NCBI GenBank assembly: GCA_016218345.1
Contig: JACREH010000018.1
Coordinates: forward strand, 1 to 42,020
Length of the DNA stretch: 42,020 bases
From: Gammaproteobacteria bacterium
GTDB lineage: Bacteria; Pseudomonadota; Gammaproteobacteria; Acidiferrobacterales; UBA6901
Direction of reading: 5' to 3'
A program made the position numbers and the translations under genes. Below, piece by piece: positions 1-9,474 of this stretch (positions are counted from its first letter, which is position 1; every line of letters begins with the position of its first letter). The notes below the pieces were generated by a model. That model searched no databases. It was given only the letters and a program-made list of their open reading frames with translations, and had not been told where the DNA came from.

Positions 1-154
1 CCCCAAGGGCACCGAGATGGTCATGCCCGGGGACAACGTCAAGCTCGTGATCACGCTCATCAACCCGATCGCCATGGAAGACGGCCTGCGCTTCGCCATT
101 CGCGAAGGCGGCCGGACCGTGGGGGCGGGAGTGGTGGCGAAAGTAATTGAATAG
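1..154 (+). CDS. tuf: Elongation factor Tu, C-terminal end (partial)
   Basis: Only the last 50 codons are present, reading in frame from base 2 to a TAG stop. The peptide runs through [17 protein letters not shown] and ends [15 protein letters not shown], the C terminus of the third beta-barrel domain of EF-Tu. EF-Tu delivers aminoacyl-tRNA to the ribosome as a GTP complex. Its position directly before rpsJ is the usual proteobacterial str-to-S10 junction. The start and GTPase domain lie outside the window. Whether this is tufA or tufB cannot be told from the fragment, though the location fits the str-operon copy. Confidence 0.97.
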   Translation, partial: PKGTEMVMPGDNVKLVITLINPIAMEDGLRFAIREGGRTVGAGVVAKVIE

Positions 155-242
155 TGCTGAGTGATAAGTGCCGAGTGATTAGTTGAGGAGCGCGCGAAGC
201 GCGCATCAAAAACTAAGCACTTAGAACTTATAACTAATAACT
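153..242. repeat. Long imperfect palindrome between tuf and rpsJ
   Basis: Two 32-base arms (153-184 and 211-242) match as reverse complements at about 24 positions. An inner perfect hairpin, GCGCGC-GAA-GCGCGC, lies at 190-204. The left arm itself contains two near-identical 14-base units of the type GTGCTGAGTGATAA. The sequence looks like an interspersed palindromic repeat rather than a factor-independent terminator, because no T-run follows. The spacer between rpnN and rpsH homologues (rpsN-rpsH, 6932-7016) has a similar AACTCA/CTAGCACT vocabulary. Confidence 0.75.
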
Positions 243-252
243 GGATTTAAAT

Positions 253-564
253 ATGGCAAACCAGAAAATCAGGATCCGGCTCAAGGCGTTCGATCATCGC
301 TTGATCGACCGGTCCGCGATGGAAATCGTGGACACGGCCAAGCGCACGGGCGCGCTGGTGAAAGGCCCGATTCCGCTGCCGACCAAGATCGAGCGTTATA
401 CCGTGCTGCGCTCGCCGCATGTCGACAAGCGATCGCGCGACCAATTCGAGATCCGCACCCACAAGCGCATCATGGACATCATCGAGCCGACCGACAAGAC
501 CGTCGATGCCTTGATGAAACTGGACCTGGCCGCGGGCGTGGATGTCGAGATCAAGTTGAGCTGA
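253..564 (+). CDS. rpsJ: 30S ribosomal protein S10 (uS10)
   Basis: The 103-residue product starts [19 protein letters not shown] and has the family core [24 protein letters not shown] and [10 protein letters not shown]-like segment, at normal length. S10 sits in the 30S head and, in E. coli, is also the NusE antitermination factor. It is the first gene of the S10 operon. No strong Shine-Dalgarno precedes the ATG, only GGATTTAAAT, and the palindromic repeat ends about 10 bases upstream. Confidence 0.98.
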   Translation: MANQKIRIRLKAFDHRLIDRSAMEIVDTAKRTGALVKGPIPLPTKIERYTVLRSPHVDKRSRDQFEIRTHKRIMDIIEPTDKTVDALMKLDLAAGVDVEIKLS

Positions 565-576
565 GGTATACCGGAC

Positions 577-1230
577 ATGGCGCTAGGATTAGTGGGCAAG
601 AAGGTCGGCATGAGCCGCGTGTTCAGCGCGGACGGTTCGGCCGTGCCGGTGACGGTGTTCGAGGTCGGTCCGAATCGCATCGCGCAGGTGAAGACCGCCG
701 ATAACGACGGTTACCGCGCCGTGCAGGTGACGATCGGCACGCGTCGCCCGAGCCGCGTGACCAAGCCGCTGGCCGGGCATTTCGCCAAGGCCAATGTCGC
801 CGCCGGTCGCGGGCTGTGGGAATTCCGTCTCGATGCCGGCGAAGGCGACGGGTTGCAGCCCGGCGGCGAGGTCAAGGTTGATATCTTCGCTGTCGGCCAG
901 AAGGTCGACGTGCAGGGCACATCGATCGGTAAGGGCTTTGCCGGCGTAATGAAGCGTCATCACTTCGCCGGCGGTCGTGCCAGTCACGGTAATTCGCTGT
1001 CGCACCGCGCACCGGGTTCAATCGGTCAGCGCCAGACGCCGGGCCGGGTGTTCCCCGGCAAGAAGATGGCCGGTCACATGGGCCATGCCACCTGCACCCA
1101 GCAGAATCTCGAGGTGGTGCGGGTGGATGTCGAGCGCAATCTGTTATTGATCAAGGGCGCGGTACCCGGCCCGAAGGGCGCGGACGTGTTGATCCGTCCG
1201 GCCGTGAAGTCACGCAACAAGAAAGCATAG
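577..1230 (+). CDS. rplC: 50S ribosomal protein L3 (uL3)
   Basis: The 217-residue product starts [16 protein letters not shown]. It carries the L3 signature [20 protein letters not shown] and the extended loop [20 protein letters not shown], which reaches towards the peptidyl transferase centre. The glutamine in GQRQTPG corresponds to the residue methylated by PrmB in E. coli. L3 is an early 23S-binding assembly initiator. The gene follows rpsJ after 12 bases and precedes rplD after 9, as in the standard S10 operon. Confidence 0.98.
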   Translation: MALGLVGKKVGMSRVFSADGSAVPVTVFEVGPNRIAQVKTADNDGYRAVQVTIGTRRPSRVTKPLAGHFAKANVAAGRGLWEFRLDAGEGDGLQPGGEVKVDIFAVGQKVDVQGTSIGKGFAGVMKRHHFAGGRASHGNSLSHRAPGSIGQRQTPGRVFPGKKMAGHMGHATCTQQNLEVVRVDVERNLLLIKGAVPGPKGADVLIRPAVKSRNKKA

Positions 1231-1239
1231 GAACGGGAC

Positions 1240-1860
1240 ATGAAAGTCAGTCTCATCAACGAAACCAGCGGCAAGGCGCAGTCGGAGTTTGAACTCTCCG
1301 ATAAGAACTTCGGCGTCGATTTCAACGAGCCGTTGGTGCATCAGGTGGTGGTCGCCTACCAAGCCGGCGGTCGCGCCGGGACGCGCGCCCAGAAGAATCG
1401 CGCCGCGGTGCGCGGCGGCGGTCGCAAGCCGTTTGCCCAGAAGGGTGGCGGCCGCGCGCGCGCCGGTACCATCCGCAGCCCGCTGTGGCGCGGCGGCGGC
1501 AAGGTGTTCCCGGCCTGCAATGCGGATTTTTCGCAGAAGGTGAACAAGAAAATGCAGCGCGCCGCTCTGCGTTCGATCCTGTCGGAGCTGGTGCGTCAGG
1601 ACCGGCTAGTGGCGGTGCCGGACTTCCGGCTCGATGCCCCCAAAACCCAGACGCTCCTCGAGAAGCTCGGCAAGTTCAATGTCGCCGATGTGTTGATCGT
1701 GACCGAGGGCCTGGACCGCAATCTGTATTTGTCGGCGCGCAACCTGCACAAGGTCGCGGTCTGCGATGTCGCGAGCGTCGATCCGGTGAGCCTGATCGGC
1801 CACGAGAAGGTGGTGATGACCGTCCCGGCGCTGAAGCGCCTTGAGGAGTTGCTGGCATGA
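1240..1860 (+). CDS. rplD: 50S ribosomal protein L4 (uL4)
   Basis: The product has 206 residues. The basic internal loop [20 protein letters not shown] and the following [19 protein letters not shown] are the L4 extension that lines the exit tunnel. In E. coli L4 also represses the S10 operon by acting on the mRNA leader. No equivalent leader is recognisable here, because rpsJ follows tuf closely. The stop overlaps the rplW start (ATGA), implying translational coupling. Confidence 0.98.
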   Translation: MKVSLINETSGKAQSEFELSDKNFGVDFNEPLVHQVVVAYQAGGRAGTRAQKNRAAVRGGGRKPFAQKGGGRARAGTIRSPLWRGGGKVFPACNADFSQKVNKKMQRAALRSILSELVRQDRLVAVPDFRLDAPKTQTLLEKLGKFNVADVLIVTEGLDRNLYLSARNLHKVAVCDVASVDPVSLIGHEKVVMTVPALKRLEELLA

Positions 1861-2159
1861 AAGAACAGCAATTATTCGATGTGATCGTGGGGCCGCACGT
1901 TTCCGAGAAGGGCACGCGCGTGGCCGACAAGAATCGCCAATTCGTGTTTGTGGTGCGGCGCGACGCCAGCAAGCCGGTGATCAAACAGGCGGTCGAAAAG
2001 ATGTTCAACGTCCAGGTCGAGGCGGTATCGGTCGTGAACGTCAAGGGAAAATCCAAGCGCAGCGGCAAAACGCCGGGGCGCCGTCAGGACTGGAAGAAGG
2101 CCTATGTGAGCCTCAAGCCCGGTCAGGACATCAATTTCATCGGCGGCGAGTCCGCATAA
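1857..2159 (+). CDS. rplW: 50S ribosomal protein L23 (uL23)
   Basis: The 100-residue product has the family segments [20 protein letters not shown] and [20 protein letters not shown], followed by the loop [21 protein letters not shown]23 lies at the exit of the polypeptide tunnel and is the docking point for trigger factor and SRP. Its ATG overlaps the rplD stop by 4 bases. The 100-aa length is normal. Confidence 0.98.
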   Translation: MKEQQLFDVIVGPHVSEKGTRVADKNRQFVFVVRRDASKPVIKQAVEKMFNVQVEAVSVVNVKGKSKRSGKTPGRRQDWKKAYVSLKPGQDINFIGGESA

Positions 2160-2168
2160 AGGCGCGTT

Positions 2169-2993
2169 ATGGCACTCGTTAAAGTCAAACCCACTTCCGC
2201 CGGTCGGCGCGCGCTGCTCAAGGTCACCAACCCCGACCTGCATAAGGGCGCGCCGCATGCCGCGTTGATCGAAAAGAAGGCCAAGATCGACGGGCGCAAC
2301 AATTACGGACGCGTGTCGGTGCGCCATCGTGGCGGCGCGCACAAGCGCCATTACCGCGTGATCGATTTCAAGCGCGACAAGGACAACATCCCGGGAAAGA
2401 TCGAGCGCCTGGAGTACGATCCCAACCGTAGCGCGCACATCGCGCTGGTGCTGTACAAGGACGGCGAGCGCCGCTACATCATCGCCCCCAAGGGCGTTGA
2501 CGCCGGTGCCGAGATCGTCTCCGGTTCGGCGGTGCCGATCCGTACGGGCAATTCGCTGCCGCTGCGCAGCATCCCGGTGGGCAGCACCGTGCATTGCGTG
2601 GAACTGAAGGTAGGCCGCGGCGCGCAACTCGGGCGCTCGGCCGGCGCCGCCATCCAACTGGTCGCGCGCGAGGGCAGTTACGCGCAGTTGCGGCTGCGCT
2701 CCGGCGAGGTGCGCATGGTGCACGTCGATTGCCGCGCCACCATCGGCGAGGTCGGCAACAGCGAGCACTCGCTGCGTCAACTCGGCAAGGCCGGCGCCAA
2801 GCGCTGGCGCGGTATCCGGCCGACGGTGCGTGGCGTGGCCATGAACCCGGTCGACCATCCGCACGGCGGCGGCGAAGGCCGCACCTCCGGCGGGCGCCAT
2901 CCGGTGAGCCCGTGGGGCACGCCGACCAAGGGTTACAAGACCCGTGTCAACAAGCGTACCGATGCCATGATCGTGCATCGGCGCAAGAAATAA
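2169..2993 (+). CDS. rplB: 50S ribosomal protein L2 (uL2)
   Basis: The 274-residue product contains the L2 OB and SH3-like core and the diagnostic C-terminal motif [15 protein letters not shown], which includes the histidine linked to peptidyl transferase activity (His229 in E. coli). L2 binds 23S rRNA near the subunit interface. It starts 9 bases after rplW and is followed by rpsS. Length and content are normal. Confidence 0.98.
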   Translation: MALVKVKPTSAGRRALLKVTNPDLHKGAPHAALIEKKAKIDGRNNYGRVSVRHRGGAHKRHYRVIDFKRDKDNIPGKIERLEYDPNRSAHIALVLYKDGERRYIIAPKGVDAGAEIVSGSAVPIRTGNSLPLRSIPVGSTVHCVELKVGRGAQLGRSAGAAIQLVAREGSYAQLRLRSGEVRMVHVDCRATIGEVGNSEHSLRQLGKAGAKRWRGIRPTVRGVAMNPVDHPHGGGEGRTSGGRHPVSPWGTPTKGYKTRVNKRTDAMIVHRRKK

Positions 2994-3006
2994 GAGGATT
3001 TGAATC

Positions 3007-3297
3007 GTGCCACGTTCCGTTAAAAAAGGACCGTTTATCGACGCCCACCTGGCGGACAAGGTGGCGCGCGCCCATGCCGACGGCAGCAAGAAGCCGATCA
3101 AGAGCTGGTCGCGGCGCTCCACGATCATGCCGGATTTCATCGGCCTGACCATCGCCGTGCATAACGGCAAGCAGCACGTGCCGATCCAGATCACCGAAAA
3201 CATGATCGGCCACAAGCTCGGCGAATTCGCGGCCACGCGCATCTTCAAGGGCCACTCGGCCGACAAGAAGGTCACCACCGAGGAGACCAAAGGGTGA
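3007..3297 (+). CDS. rpsS: 30S ribosomal protein S19 (uS19)
   Basis: The product has 96 residues and begins with a GTG codon, read as [19 protein letters not shown]. An AGAGGA ribosome-binding site lies 8 bases upstream. The motifs [23 protein letters not shown] and [13 protein letters not shown] are typical of S19, which forms a complex with S13 in the 30S head. The stop TGA overlaps the rplV start. Confidence 0.98.
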   Translation: MPRSVKKGPFIDAHLADKVARAHADGSKKPIKSWSRRSTIMPDFIGLTIAVHNGKQHVPIQITENMIGHKLGEFAATRIFKGHSADKKVTTEETKG

Positions 3298-3662
3298 TGC
3301 AAGCCACGGCCATTTTGAGATTCACCCGGCTCTCGCCGCAGAAGGGGCGGCTCATCGCCGACCAGATCCGCGGCCTGTCGGTCGAGCGCGCGCTCGAGGT
3401 GTTGCAGTACAGCAAGCGCCGCGCCGCCAAGCCGGTCAAGAAGACGCTGGAAGCCGCGATCGCCAACGCCGAGCACAATGAGGGTGCGGACGTCGACGAG
3501 TTGAAGGTGCAGTCGATCCAGATCGACGGCGGCCCGAGCCTGAAGCGTTTCCATGCGCGCGCCAAGGGCCGCGGCGCGCGGATCTTGAAGCGCACCAGCC
3601 ATATCACCATCACCGTGGGCGACAAGGCCGTGAAGAAGACCGTCGCCAAGAGGGCAAAGTAA
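3297..3662 (+). CDS. rplV: 50S ribosomal protein L22 (uL22)
   Basis: From the ATG at 3297 the product is 121 residues, starting [19 protein letters not shown], which aligns with the usual METTAKLRGARISAQKARL start. The ORF track uses the GTG at 3294, adding one Met. The ATG fits the family better, but both have a plausible upstream AGGAG. L22 contributes a beta-hairpin (here [22 protein letters not shown]) to the exit-tunnel constriction, the site altered in some macrolide-resistant mutants. It overlaps rpsS upstream and rpsC downstream (TAATG). Confidence 0.96.
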   Translation: MQATAILRFTRLSPQKGRLIADQIRGLSVERALEVLQYSKRRAAKPVKKTLEAAIANAEHNEGADVDELKVQSIQIDGGPSLKRFHARAKGRGARILKRTSHITITVGDKAVKKTVAKRAK

Positions 3663-4339
3663 TGGGCCAGAAGATCAATCCGACCGGGTTTCGTCTCGGC
3701 ATCATCAAGGACTGGAACGCGCGCTGGTACGCGGGTACCAAGCATTACGCCGCCAATCTGGCCGCCGACCTCAAGCTGCGCAACCATCTCAAGAAGAATC
3801 TGGCGCACGCCGCGGTCAGCTCGATCATCATCGAGCGTCCGACCCAGAGCATCAACATCACCGTCCATACCGCCCGTCCCGGCATCGTGATCGGCAAAAA
3901 GGGCGAGGACATCGAGAAGCTGCGCCAGGAGATGACCGCGATGGCCGGTCAGCCGGTGCACGTCACCATCGAAGAGATTCGCAAGCCGGAACTGGATTCA
4001 TTGCTGGTGGCCGAGAATATCTGTCAGCAACTGGAAAAGCGCATCATGTTCCGGCGCGCCATGAAGCGCGCCGTGACCAACGCCATGCGCCTGGGCGCGT
4101 TGGGCGTGAAGGTCATGGTCGCCGGCCGCTTGAACGGTGCCGAGATCGCGCGCACCGAGTGGTACCGCGAAGGACGCGTGCCCTTGCACACGCTGCGCGC
4201 CGACATCGATTACGGCGCCGCCGAGGCTCACACCACCTACGGCGTGATCGGCGTAAAGGTATGGATCTTCAAGGGCGAGGTATTCTCGCTGGCCGAACAG
4301 GCGGCGGTTGACGCCGAGGCCGCGAAGAAGGCCATCTAG
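3662..4339 (+). CDS. rpsC: 30S ribosomal protein S3 (uS3)
   Basis: The 225-residue product starts [18 protein letters not shown]. The KH RNA-binding motif [16 protein letters not shown] lies near residues 77-92, and the C-terminal half has the conserved [23 protein letters not shown]3 lies at the mRNA entry of the 30S subunit and takes part in its helicase activity. The start overlaps the rplV stop by one base. The next gene is unusually distant (84 bases) because a repeat lies between. Confidence 0.98.
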   Translation: MGQKINPTGFRLGIIKDWNARWYAGTKHYAANLAADLKLRNHLKKNLAHAAVSSIIIERPTQSINITVHTARPGIVIGKKGEDIEKLRQEMTAMAGQPVHVTIEEIRKPELDSLLVAENICQQLEKRIMFRRAMKRAVTNAMRLGALGVKVMVAGRLNGAEIARTEWYREGRVPLHTLRADIDYGAAEAHTTYGVIGVKVWIFKGEVFSLAEQAAVDAEAAKKAI

Positions 4340-4357
4340 TTTTATTAAGGAAGCCTT

Positions 4358-4397
4358 CTCCCCGTCCCTCTCCCGCAAGCGAGCGAGGGGGAGCAGG
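4358..4397. repeat. REP-like C-rich/G-rich hairpin between rpsC and rplP
   Basis: The spacer holds TCCCTCTCCCGC followed by GCGAGCGAGGGGGAG, able to fold into a hairpin. The same CCCTCTCCCGC...G-rich vocabulary recurs at 28600-28705, 39105-39135 and 40333-40505. This marks an interspersed repeat family of the kind widespread in Proteobacteria. It splits genes that are normally nearly contiguous in the S10 operon. It lacks a T-run, so termination is not implied. Confidence 0.7.
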
Positions 4398-4423
4398 TAA
4401 GAATCTATTTTTAAGGTTGGAAT

Positions 4424-4837
4424 ATGTTACAGCCAAAACGAACGAAGTATCGCAAGCAGATGAAGGGCCGCAACCGCGGTCTGGCGCAGGTCGGCAACAA
4501 GGTGAGCTTCGGCGAGTACGGGCTCAAGGCGACCACCCGTGGCCGGTTGACCTCGCGTCAGATCGAAGCCGCGCGGCGCGCGCTCACGCACTTCATCAAG
4601 CGCGGCGGACGCGTGTGGATCCGGGTGTTCCCGGACAAGCCCATCACCAAGAAGCCGCTCGAGGTGCGCATGGGCAAGGGCAAGGGTAACGTGGAATATT
4701 GGGTGGCGTTGGTGCAGCCCGGGCGCATTCTGTATGAAATGGAAGGCGTGACCGAGGAACATGCGCGCGATGCCTTCCGGTTGGCGGCGGCCAAGCTGCC
4801 GGTGCGCACCACCTTCGTGGCGCGGCACGTAATCTAA
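4424..4837 (+). CDS. rplP: 50S ribosomal protein L16 (uL16)
   Basis: The 137-residue product starts [19 protein letters not shown] and has the family block [20 protein letters not shown]. The arginine in VRMGKG matches the residue hydroxylated by YcfD (RoxA) in E. coli. L16 binds near the A site and is needed for late 50S assembly. An AAGGTTGGAAT sequence precedes the ATG. The 3' neighbour rpmC begins within 15 bases. Confidence 0.98.
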   Translation: MLQPKRTKYRKQMKGRNRGLAQVGNKVSFGEYGLKATTRGRLTSRQIEAARRALTHFIKRGGRVWIRVFPDKPITKKPLEVRMGKGKGNVEYWVALVQPGRILYEMEGVTEEHARDAFRLAAAKLPVRTTFVARHVI

Positions 4838-4849
4838 GGCGGGATGAGC

Positions 4850-5047
4850 ATGAAAATCAGCGATATCAGGGCGCTCAGCCCCGAGGCCAAGGTGCAAGAG
4901 CTCACCGAGCTCAAGCGTGAACAGTTTAACCTGCGGATGCAGAAGGCGACCGGCCAACTCGCGAACAGCGCCAAGCTGCGCGTGATCAAGCGCGATATCG
5001 CCCGCCTGCTTACCGTGATGAACGAAAAGACCGGTATCGGAGCATGA
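4850..5047 (+). CDS. rpmC: 50S ribosomal protein L29 (uL29)
   Basis: The product is 65 residues from the ATG at 4850 ([18 protein letters not shown]), which aligns with the E. coli MKAKELR start. An in-frame ATG at 4844 would add MS and has closer AAGG spacing, so the start is uncertain by two codons. The coiled helical hairpin contains the signature [18 protein letters not shown]29 sits beside L23 at the tunnel exit. Its stop overlaps the rpsQ start. Confidence 0.95.
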   Translation: MKISDIRALSPEAKVQELTELKREQFNLRMQKATGQLANSAKLRVIKRDIARLLTVMNEKTGIGA

Positions 5048-5310
5048 GCGAACAGATCCAAGCGGCACCCACCCTGAGCGGGCGGGTAGTGAGCAGCAAG
5101 ATGAACAAGACCATCACCGTGGCGGTCGAACGCCAGGTGGCGCACCCGCTATACGGCAAGTTCATCCGGCGGCGCAGCAAGCTGCACGCGCACGACGAGA
5201 ACAACGAGTGCCACGAGGGCGACCTGGTGCTGATCCAGGAATGCCGGCCGTTGTCCAAGACCAAGTCCTGGCGCCTGGTGCAGGTGCTGGAAAAGGCGCC
5301 CCAGGAGTAG
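5044..5310 (+). CDS. rpsQ: 30S ribosomal protein S17 (uS17)
   Basis: The 88-residue OB-fold product has the family segments [30 protein letters not shown] and [19 protein letters not shown]17 is a primary binder of the 16S 5' domain. It starts 4 bases inside rpmC and is the last gene of the classical S10 operon. A 63-base spacer with a promoter-like sequence follows. Confidence 0.98.
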   Translation: MSEQIQAAPTLSGRVVSSKMNKTITVAVERQVAHPLYGKFIRRRSKLHAHDENNECHEGDLVLIQECRPLSKTKSWRLVQVLEKAPQE

Positions 5311-5317
5311 GCCGATG

Positions 5318-5346
5318 TTGGGTGGGCGCGTCCGAGCTGGTACAAT
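5318..5346 (+). promoter_or_regulatory. Candidate sigma-70 promoter for the spc operon
   Basis: TTGGGT (5318-5323) and TACAAT (5341-5346) are separated by exactly 17 bases in the rpsQ-rplN spacer, 27 bases before the rplN ATG. This is the same boundary at which E. coli has its spc promoter. The elements are read from sequence; activity is inferred. Confidence 0.6.
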
Positions 5347-5373
5347 CGACCGTTTTTCAGCGGGGTTTAGGCC

Positions 5374-5742
5374 ATGATACAGATGCAAACCGTATTAAAC
5401 GTGGCCGACAACAGCGGCGCGAAGATGGTGCAGTGCATCAAGGTGCTGGGCGGCTCCAAGCGCCGCTATGCCGGCATCGGCGATGTCATCAAGGTCAGCA
5501 TCAAAGAGGCCATTCCGCGCGGGCGCGTGAAGAAGGGCGACGTGTATGACGCGGTAATCGTGCGCACCCGCAAGGGCGTGCGCCGCAACGACGGGTCGGT
5601 GGTGCGTTTCGACACCAACGCCGCGGTGTTGTTGAATCCGCAGCTGCAACCGGTCGGCACGCGTATCTTCGGGCCGGTGACGCGCGAGCTGCGCAGCGAG
5701 AAATTTATGAAGATTATTTCACTTGCCCCGGAAGTGCTTTGA
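5374..5742 (+). CDS. rplN: 50S ribosomal protein L14 (uL14)
   Basis: The 122-residue product begins [28 protein letters not shown] and has the L14 signature [23 protein letters not shown]14 forms an intersubunit bridge and is the docking site of RsfS. It is the first gene of the spc group and has its own promoter candidate. Spacing to rplX is 3 bases. Confidence 0.98.
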   Translation: MIQMQTVLNVADNSGAKMVQCIKVLGGSKRRYAGIGDVIKVSIKEAIPRGRVKKGDVYDAVIVRTRKGVRRNDGSVVRFDTNAAVLLNPQLQPVGTRIFGPVTRELRSEKFMKIISLAPEVL

Positions 5743-5745
5743 GCC

Positions 5746-6063
5746 ATGCGCAAGATTAAGAAAGGCGACCAGGTCGTCGTCATCACCGGCAAAGACAAGG
5801 GCAAGCGCGGCAACGTGCTGCGCGTGCTCGCCGACGATCGCGTGCTGGTCGAGAGCGTGAACATGGTCAAGCGTCACACCCGTCCGAACCCGAACCGCAA
5901 TATCGCCGGCGGCATTCTGGACAAGGAGGCGCCGATCCATATTTCCAACGTCGCGTTGTTCAACGGCGCGACCGGCAAGGGCGAACGCGTCGGCCTCCGG
6001 CGGCTGGAAGACGGGCGCAAGGTGCGTTATTTCAAACGTAGCGGCGAAGTCGCCGACGTCTAA
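5746..6063 (+). CDS. rplX: 50S ribosomal protein L24 (uL24)
   Basis: The product has 105 residues. The N-terminal KOW motif reads [20 protein letters not shown], followed by [28 protein letters not shown], both typical. L24 is one of the two assembly initiators of the large subunit. Placement between rplN and rplE is canonical. Confidence 0.98.
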   Translation: MRKIKKGDQVVVITGKDKGKRGNVLRVLADDRVLVESVNMVKRHTRPNPNRNIAGGILDKEAPIHISNVALFNGATGKGERVGLRRLEDGRKVRYFKRSGEVADV

Positions 6064-6078
6064 TCGAGTGATTCTGTG

Positions 6079-6618
6079 ATGGCAAGGTTACAAGAGCATT
6101 ATCGGACCAAGGTTGTGCCGGAGCTTATGGCCAAGTTCGGCTATAAGAACGTCATGCAGGTGCCGCGCATCGTCAAGGTCACCATCAACATGGGTGTCGG
6201 CGAGGCGCTGGCCGACAAGAAGGTGATGGACAACGCCGTGGCCGATCTCGAGAAGATCAGCGGCCAGAAGCCGGTGGTGATACGCGCCCGCAAGTCGGTG
6301 GCGGCGTTCAAGGTGCGCGAGAACTGGCCGATCGGTTGCAAGGTGACGCTGCGCAAGACGCGCATGTACGAATTTCTGGATCGCCTGATCAGCATTTCGA
6401 TTCCGCGTATCCGCGATTTCCGCGGGCTGTCGGGGCGTTCGTTCGACGGCCAGGGCAATTATTCGATGGGCGTGAAGGAGCAGATCATCTTTCCGGAAAT
6501 CGATTTCGACAAGATCGACGCCCTGCGCGGCATGGACATCACCGTCACCACGACCGCCAAGACCGACGAAGAGGCGCGCGCCTTGCTGCTGGCGTACAAC
6601 TTCCCGATTAGGAGTTAA
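6079..6618 (+). CDS. rplE: 50S ribosomal protein L5 (uL5)
   Basis: From the ATG at 6079 the product is 179 residues, [24 protein letters not shown]. The ORF track begins one codon earlier at a GTG, but the family starts MAKL, so the ATG is preferred. Motifs [20 protein letters not shown] and [17 protein letters not shown] are diagnostic. L5 binds 5S rRNA and contacts the P-site tRNA. Length matches E. coli L5. Confidence 0.97.
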   Translation: MARLQEHYRTKVVPELMAKFGYKNVMQVPRIVKVTINMGVGEALADKKVMDNAVADLEKISGQKPVVIRARKSVAAFKVRENWPIGCKVTLRKTRMYEFLDRLISISIPRIRDFRGLSGRSFDGQGNYSMGVKEQIIFPEIDFDKIDALRGMDITVTTTAKTDEEARALLLAYNFPIRS

Positions 6619-6625
6619 GCACCGA

Positions 6626-6931
6626 ATGGCCAAGAAATCGATGGTTTTGCGGGACGTGAAGCGCAAGTCGCTGTCGGCGAAGTACGCCAAGCGCCGCGCC
6701 GAACTCAAGGCGATCATCAGCAACATGAAACTGGACGGCGAACAGCGCCACGCCGCGCAAGTCGCGCTGCAGAAGCTGCCGCGCGATTCGAGCCGTTCGC
6801 GTATCCGCAACCGCTGCCAGTTGACCGGCCGGCCGCGCGGCTACTACCGCAAGTTCGGCCTGTCGCGCTCCAAGCTGCGCGAGGCGGTGATGCGCGGCGA
6901 CGTGCCGGGCGTGGTCAAGGCCAGCTGGTAA
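6626..6931 (+). CDS. rpsN: 30S ribosomal protein S14 (uS14), long zinc-free form
   Basis: The 101-residue product has the C-terminal signature [21 protein letters not shown]. Only one cysteine occurs there, so this is the long C-minus form without the CxxC zinc ribbon, as in E. coli. S14 is assembled late into the 30S head. The spacer to rpsH is enlarged to 85 bases by a palindromic repeat. Confidence 0.98.
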   Translation: MAKKSMVLRDVKRKSLSAKYAKRRAELKAIISNMKLDGEQRHAAQVALQKLPRDSSRSRIRNRCQLTGRPRGYYRKFGLSRSKLREAVMRGDVPGVVKASW

Positions 6932-6941
6932 TTTACTGACA

Positions 6942-6995
6942 GTATTGAGTTTATAGCGATTAGTTAATAGTTATCGATAACCTAGAACTCAATAC
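6942..6995. repeat. Interspersed palindrome between rpsN and rpsH
   Basis: GTATTGAGTT (6942-6951) and its exact reverse complement AACTCAATAC (6986-6995) enclose the perfect 12-base palindrome GTTATCGATAAC (6970-6981). The flanking words CTAGAACTC and CTAGCACTGAG resemble those in the tuf-rpsJ repeat. The AT-rich spacer contrasts with the GC-rich genes on both sides. No T-run follows. Confidence 0.7.
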
Positions 6996-7016
6996 CTAGC
7001 ACTGAGAACCGATTTT

Positions 7017-7409
7017 ATGATGACCGATCCGATAGCCGATATGCTGACACGCATCCGCAACGCCCAGTTGGCGGAGAAGGTGAGCGTGCGCATGCCGGCG
7101 TCCAAGCTGCGTACCGCCATCGCCAAGGTGCTGAAGAACGAGGGTTATATCGAGGACTTCGCCGCCCACGAGGCCGATCGCAAGCCGATGTTGGAGATAC
7201 GCCTCAAGTATTACGCCGGCCGGCCGGTGATCGAGCGTATCGAGCGCGTCAGCCGTCCGGGCCTGCGTATCTACCGCGCCAAGGACGAGTTTCCGAGCGT
7301 GACCGGCGGTTTGGGCGTGGTGATCGTGTCGACGTCCAAGGGCGTCATGACCGACCGCGCCGCGCGCAAGGCCGGTCTCGGCGGCGAAGTATTGTGCATC
7401 GTTTATTGA
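7017..7409 (+). CDS. rpsH: 30S ribosomal protein S8 (uS8)
   Basis: The product has 130 residues and starts [24 protein letters not shown] codons at 7017 and 7020 are both usable. The C-terminal signature [22 protein letters not shown] is complete. S8 organises the central domain of 16S rRNA and in E. coli represses the spc operon by binding near rplE. I see no clear copy of that site. Confidence 0.97.
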   Translation: MMTDPIADMLTRIRNAQLAEKVSVRMPASKLRTAIAKVLKNEGYIEDFAAHEADRKPMLEIRLKYYAGRPVIERIERVSRPGLRIYRAKDEFPSVTGGLGVVIVSTSKGVMTDRAARKAGLGGEVLCIVY

Positions 7410-7420
7410 TAGGTTGAGCC

Positions 7421-7954
7421 ATGTCCAGGGTAGCCAAGGTTCCAGTGACAATTCCGGCCGGCGTCGAGGTCAAGCTCAGCGGCGCGTTGTTGAGCGTGAA
7501 AGGCCCGAAGGGCAAGCTGGAATTCACCATTCATCCGCAGGTCAAGGTGGCCCACGATGGCACACAGGTGACCGTGGGCGCGCAATCGAACGCGCCGACC
7601 GCCAGCGCGCTGTCCGGCACCACGCGCGCGCTCATCAGCAATATGGTGCTGGGCGCGTACAAGGGTTTCGAGAAGAAGCTCAACATCATCGGCGTCGGTT
7701 ACCGCGCCGCGGTTGCCGGCAAGAATCTCAATCTCACGCTCGGCTATTCGCATGCCGTGGTCTATCCGATTCCGGAGGGCATCACCATCGAATGTCCGGA
7801 CCAGACCAATATCGTGGTGCGCGGCGCCGACAAGCAAAAGGTCGGGCAGGTCGCGGCCGAGATCCGCTCCTATCGCGGCCCCGAGCCGTATAAGGGCAAG
7901 GGTGTGCGTTACACCGATGAACACGTGGCCCGTAAAGAGGCCAAGAAGAAATAA
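7421..7954 (+). CDS. rplF: 50S ribosomal protein L6 (uL6)
   Basis: The 177-residue product starts [21 protein letters not shown] and contains the C-terminal block [21 protein letters not shown], which binds 23S helix 97. Two L6-type folds are expected and length is normal. It sits between rpsH and rplR with 11 and 2 bases of spacing. Confidence 0.98.
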   Translation: MSRVAKVPVTIPAGVEVKLSGALLSVKGPKGKLEFTIHPQVKVAHDGTQVTVGAQSNAPTASALSGTTRALISNMVLGAYKGFEKKLNIIGVGYRAAVAGKNLNLTLGYSHAVVYPIPEGITIECPDQTNIVVRGADKQKVGQVAAEIRSYRGPEPYKGKGVRYTDEHVARKEAKKK

Positions 7955-7956
7955 CC

Positions 7957-8316
7957 ATGGCTATGAATAAGACCAAGGCGCGTCTGCGCCGCGCCCATAC
8001 CACCCGCAAGCGCATCGCCGAATTGCAGGCCGTGCGGTTGTGCATCTATCGCACCCCGCGCCACATCTACGCCCAGGTGATCGACGCCGGCGGCGGGCGG
8101 GTGCTGGCCGCGGCCTCGACCGTCGAGCCGGAAGTGCGCAAGGAAGTAAAGACCGGCGGCAATGTCCAGGCCGCCGCCATCATCGGTCGGCGCATCGCCG
8201 CCAAGGCCAAGGCCGCCGGCGTGACCCGGGTGGCGTTCGACCGTTCCGGTTTTAAATATCACGGCCGCATCAAGGCGCTGGCTGACGCCGCGCGTGAAGG
8301 CGGATTGGAATTCTAG
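7957..8316 (+). CDS. rplR: 50S ribosomal protein L18 (uL18)
   Basis: The 119-residue product has the basic N terminus [20 protein letters not shown] and the core [28 protein letters not shown], ending [24 protein letters not shown]18 binds 5S rRNA together with L5 and L25. The start lies 2 bases after the rplF stop. Confidence 0.98.
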   Translation: MAMNKTKARLRRAHTTRKRIAELQAVRLCIYRTPRHIYAQVIDAGGGRVLAAASTVEPEVRKEVKTGGNVQAAAIIGRRIAAKAKAAGVTRVAFDRSGFKYHGRIKALADAAREGGLEF

Positions 8317-8328
8317 GAAAGCAATCTT

Positions 8329-8838
8329 ATGAGCGATCACAACGTCCAAGCCCGCGCCGACAACTACCGCGAGAAGCTGATCACCATCAACCGCGTCGCC
8401 AAGGTGGTGAAGGGCGGACGGGTATTCGGCTTCGCCGCGCTCACCGTGGTCGGGGACGGCGACGGCCGCATCGGCATGGGTCAGGGCAAGGCGCGCGAAG
8501 TGCCGGTGGCGGTGCAAAAGGCCATGGACGACGCGCGCCGAAACATGGTCAAGGTGAATCTCAAGCAGGGCACGCTGCACTATCCGGTGGTCGGTGAACA
8601 CGGCGCCGCCAAGGTCATCATGCGCCCGGCCTCGGAAGGCACCGGCGTGATCGCCGGCGGCGCGATGCGCGCGGTGTTCGAGGTCGCGGGCGTGCAAAAC
8701 GTGCTGGCCAAGTGCATCGGTTCGAGCAATCCGATCAACGTGGTGCGCGCCACCATCAAGGGGCTGTGCTCCATCAACAATCCGGCCGAGATGGCCGCCA
8801 AGCGCGGCAAAAAAGTCGAAGACATTCTGGAGAAGTAA
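8329..8838 (+). CDS. rpsE: 30S ribosomal protein S5 (uS5)
   Basis: The product has 169 residues with the double-stranded-RNA-binding-like signature [35 protein letters not shown] and the C-terminal [15 protein letters not shown]5 contributes to decoding accuracy and mRNA entry. An AGGAAAGC ribosome-binding site precedes the ATG. Length matches E. coli. Confidence 0.98.
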   Translation: MSDHNVQARADNYREKLITINRVAKVVKGGRVFGFAALTVVGDGDGRIGMGQGKAREVPVAVQKAMDDARRNMVKVNLKQGTLHYPVVGEHGAAKVIMRPASEGTGVIAGGAMRAVFEVAGVQNVLAKCIGSSNPINVVRATIKGLCSINNPAEMAAKRGKKVEDILEK

Positions 8839-8849
8839 CGGAGCGCGCC

Positions 8850-9035
8850 ATGGCCACGAAAAAACTGAAAGTTACCCTGGTGCGCAGCCCGTTCGGCACC
8901 GGCAAGGTTCACATGGCGTGCGTGCGCGGCCTGGGTCTGCGCCGCATGCATCACAGTGTCGAGTTGCAGGACACCCCGGAAGTGCGCGGCATGATCCGCA
9001 AGGTGTACTACATGGTCAAGTGCGAGGAAGTCTGA
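8850..9035 (+). CDS. rpmD: 50S ribosomal protein L30 (uL30)
   Basis: The 61-residue product starts [21 protein letters not shown] and continues [23 protein letters not shown], a clear L30. The track shows it only as the tail of an over-long 107-residue ORF. The ATG at 8850 follows a CGGAG ribosome-binding site and lies 11 bases after rpsE. It keeps the canonical rpsE-rpmD-rplO order. Confidence 0.97.
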   Translation: MATKKLKVTLVRSPFGTGKVHMACVRGLGLRRMHHSVELQDTPEVRGMIRKVYYMVKCEEV

Positions 9036-9039
9036 CGTC

Positions 9040-9474
9040 ATGCGCCTAAACACATTGAAACCCGCCCGCGGCAGCAAGGCCGCCCGCAAGCGCCTCGGGC
9101 GTGGCGGCGGCTCCGGTCTCGGCAAGACCAGCGGCAAGGGCCACAAGGGTCAGACCGCGCGTGCCGGCGGCTACCATAAGGTCGGCTTCGAGGGCGGTCA
9201 GATGCCGCTGCAGCGGCGCATGCCCAAGCGCGGTTTTCGGTCCGCGCTCAAGGCCGACAACGCCGAGGTGCGGCTGTCCGAATTGAACAAGATCGACGTC
9301 GCGGTGATCGATCTCGCCGCCTTGAAACAGGCGCAGATCGTCCACGAAACCGCCAAGCGCGCCAAGGTGTTCTTGTCCGGTAAGCTCGAAAAGGCGGTGG
9401 TGCTGCGCGGCGTGGCTGCTACCAAGGGCGCGGCCGCCGCGATCACTCAGGCGGGCGGCAAGGTCGAATCGTAA
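9040..9474 (+). CDS. rplO: 50S ribosomal protein L15 (uL15)
   Basis: The 144-residue product has the glycine-rich N-terminal extension [21 protein letters not shown], which threads into 23S rRNA, then [20 protein letters not shown]15 is a late 50S assembly protein. Its TAA stop overlaps the secY ATG by one base, indicating coupling of ribosomal and translocon expression. Confidence 0.98.
   Translation: MRLNTLKPARGSKAARKRLGRGGGSGLGKTSGKGHKGQTARAGGYHKVGFEGGQMPLQRRMPKRGFRSALKADNAEVRLSELNKIDVAVIDLAALKQAQIVHETAKRAKVFLSGKLEKAVVLRGVAATKGAAAAITQAGGKVES

Noticed and set aside
247-252. An S10-operon L4-responsive leader before rpsJ
   Set aside because: Only about 98 bases separate tuf and rpsJ, and they are filled by an interspersed palindrome; no attenuator-like T-run hairpin was seen.
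1872-3602. 576-residue minus-strand ORF opposite rplW-rplV
   Set aside because: It is antisense to five conserved ribosomal protein genes; no independent evidence supports it.
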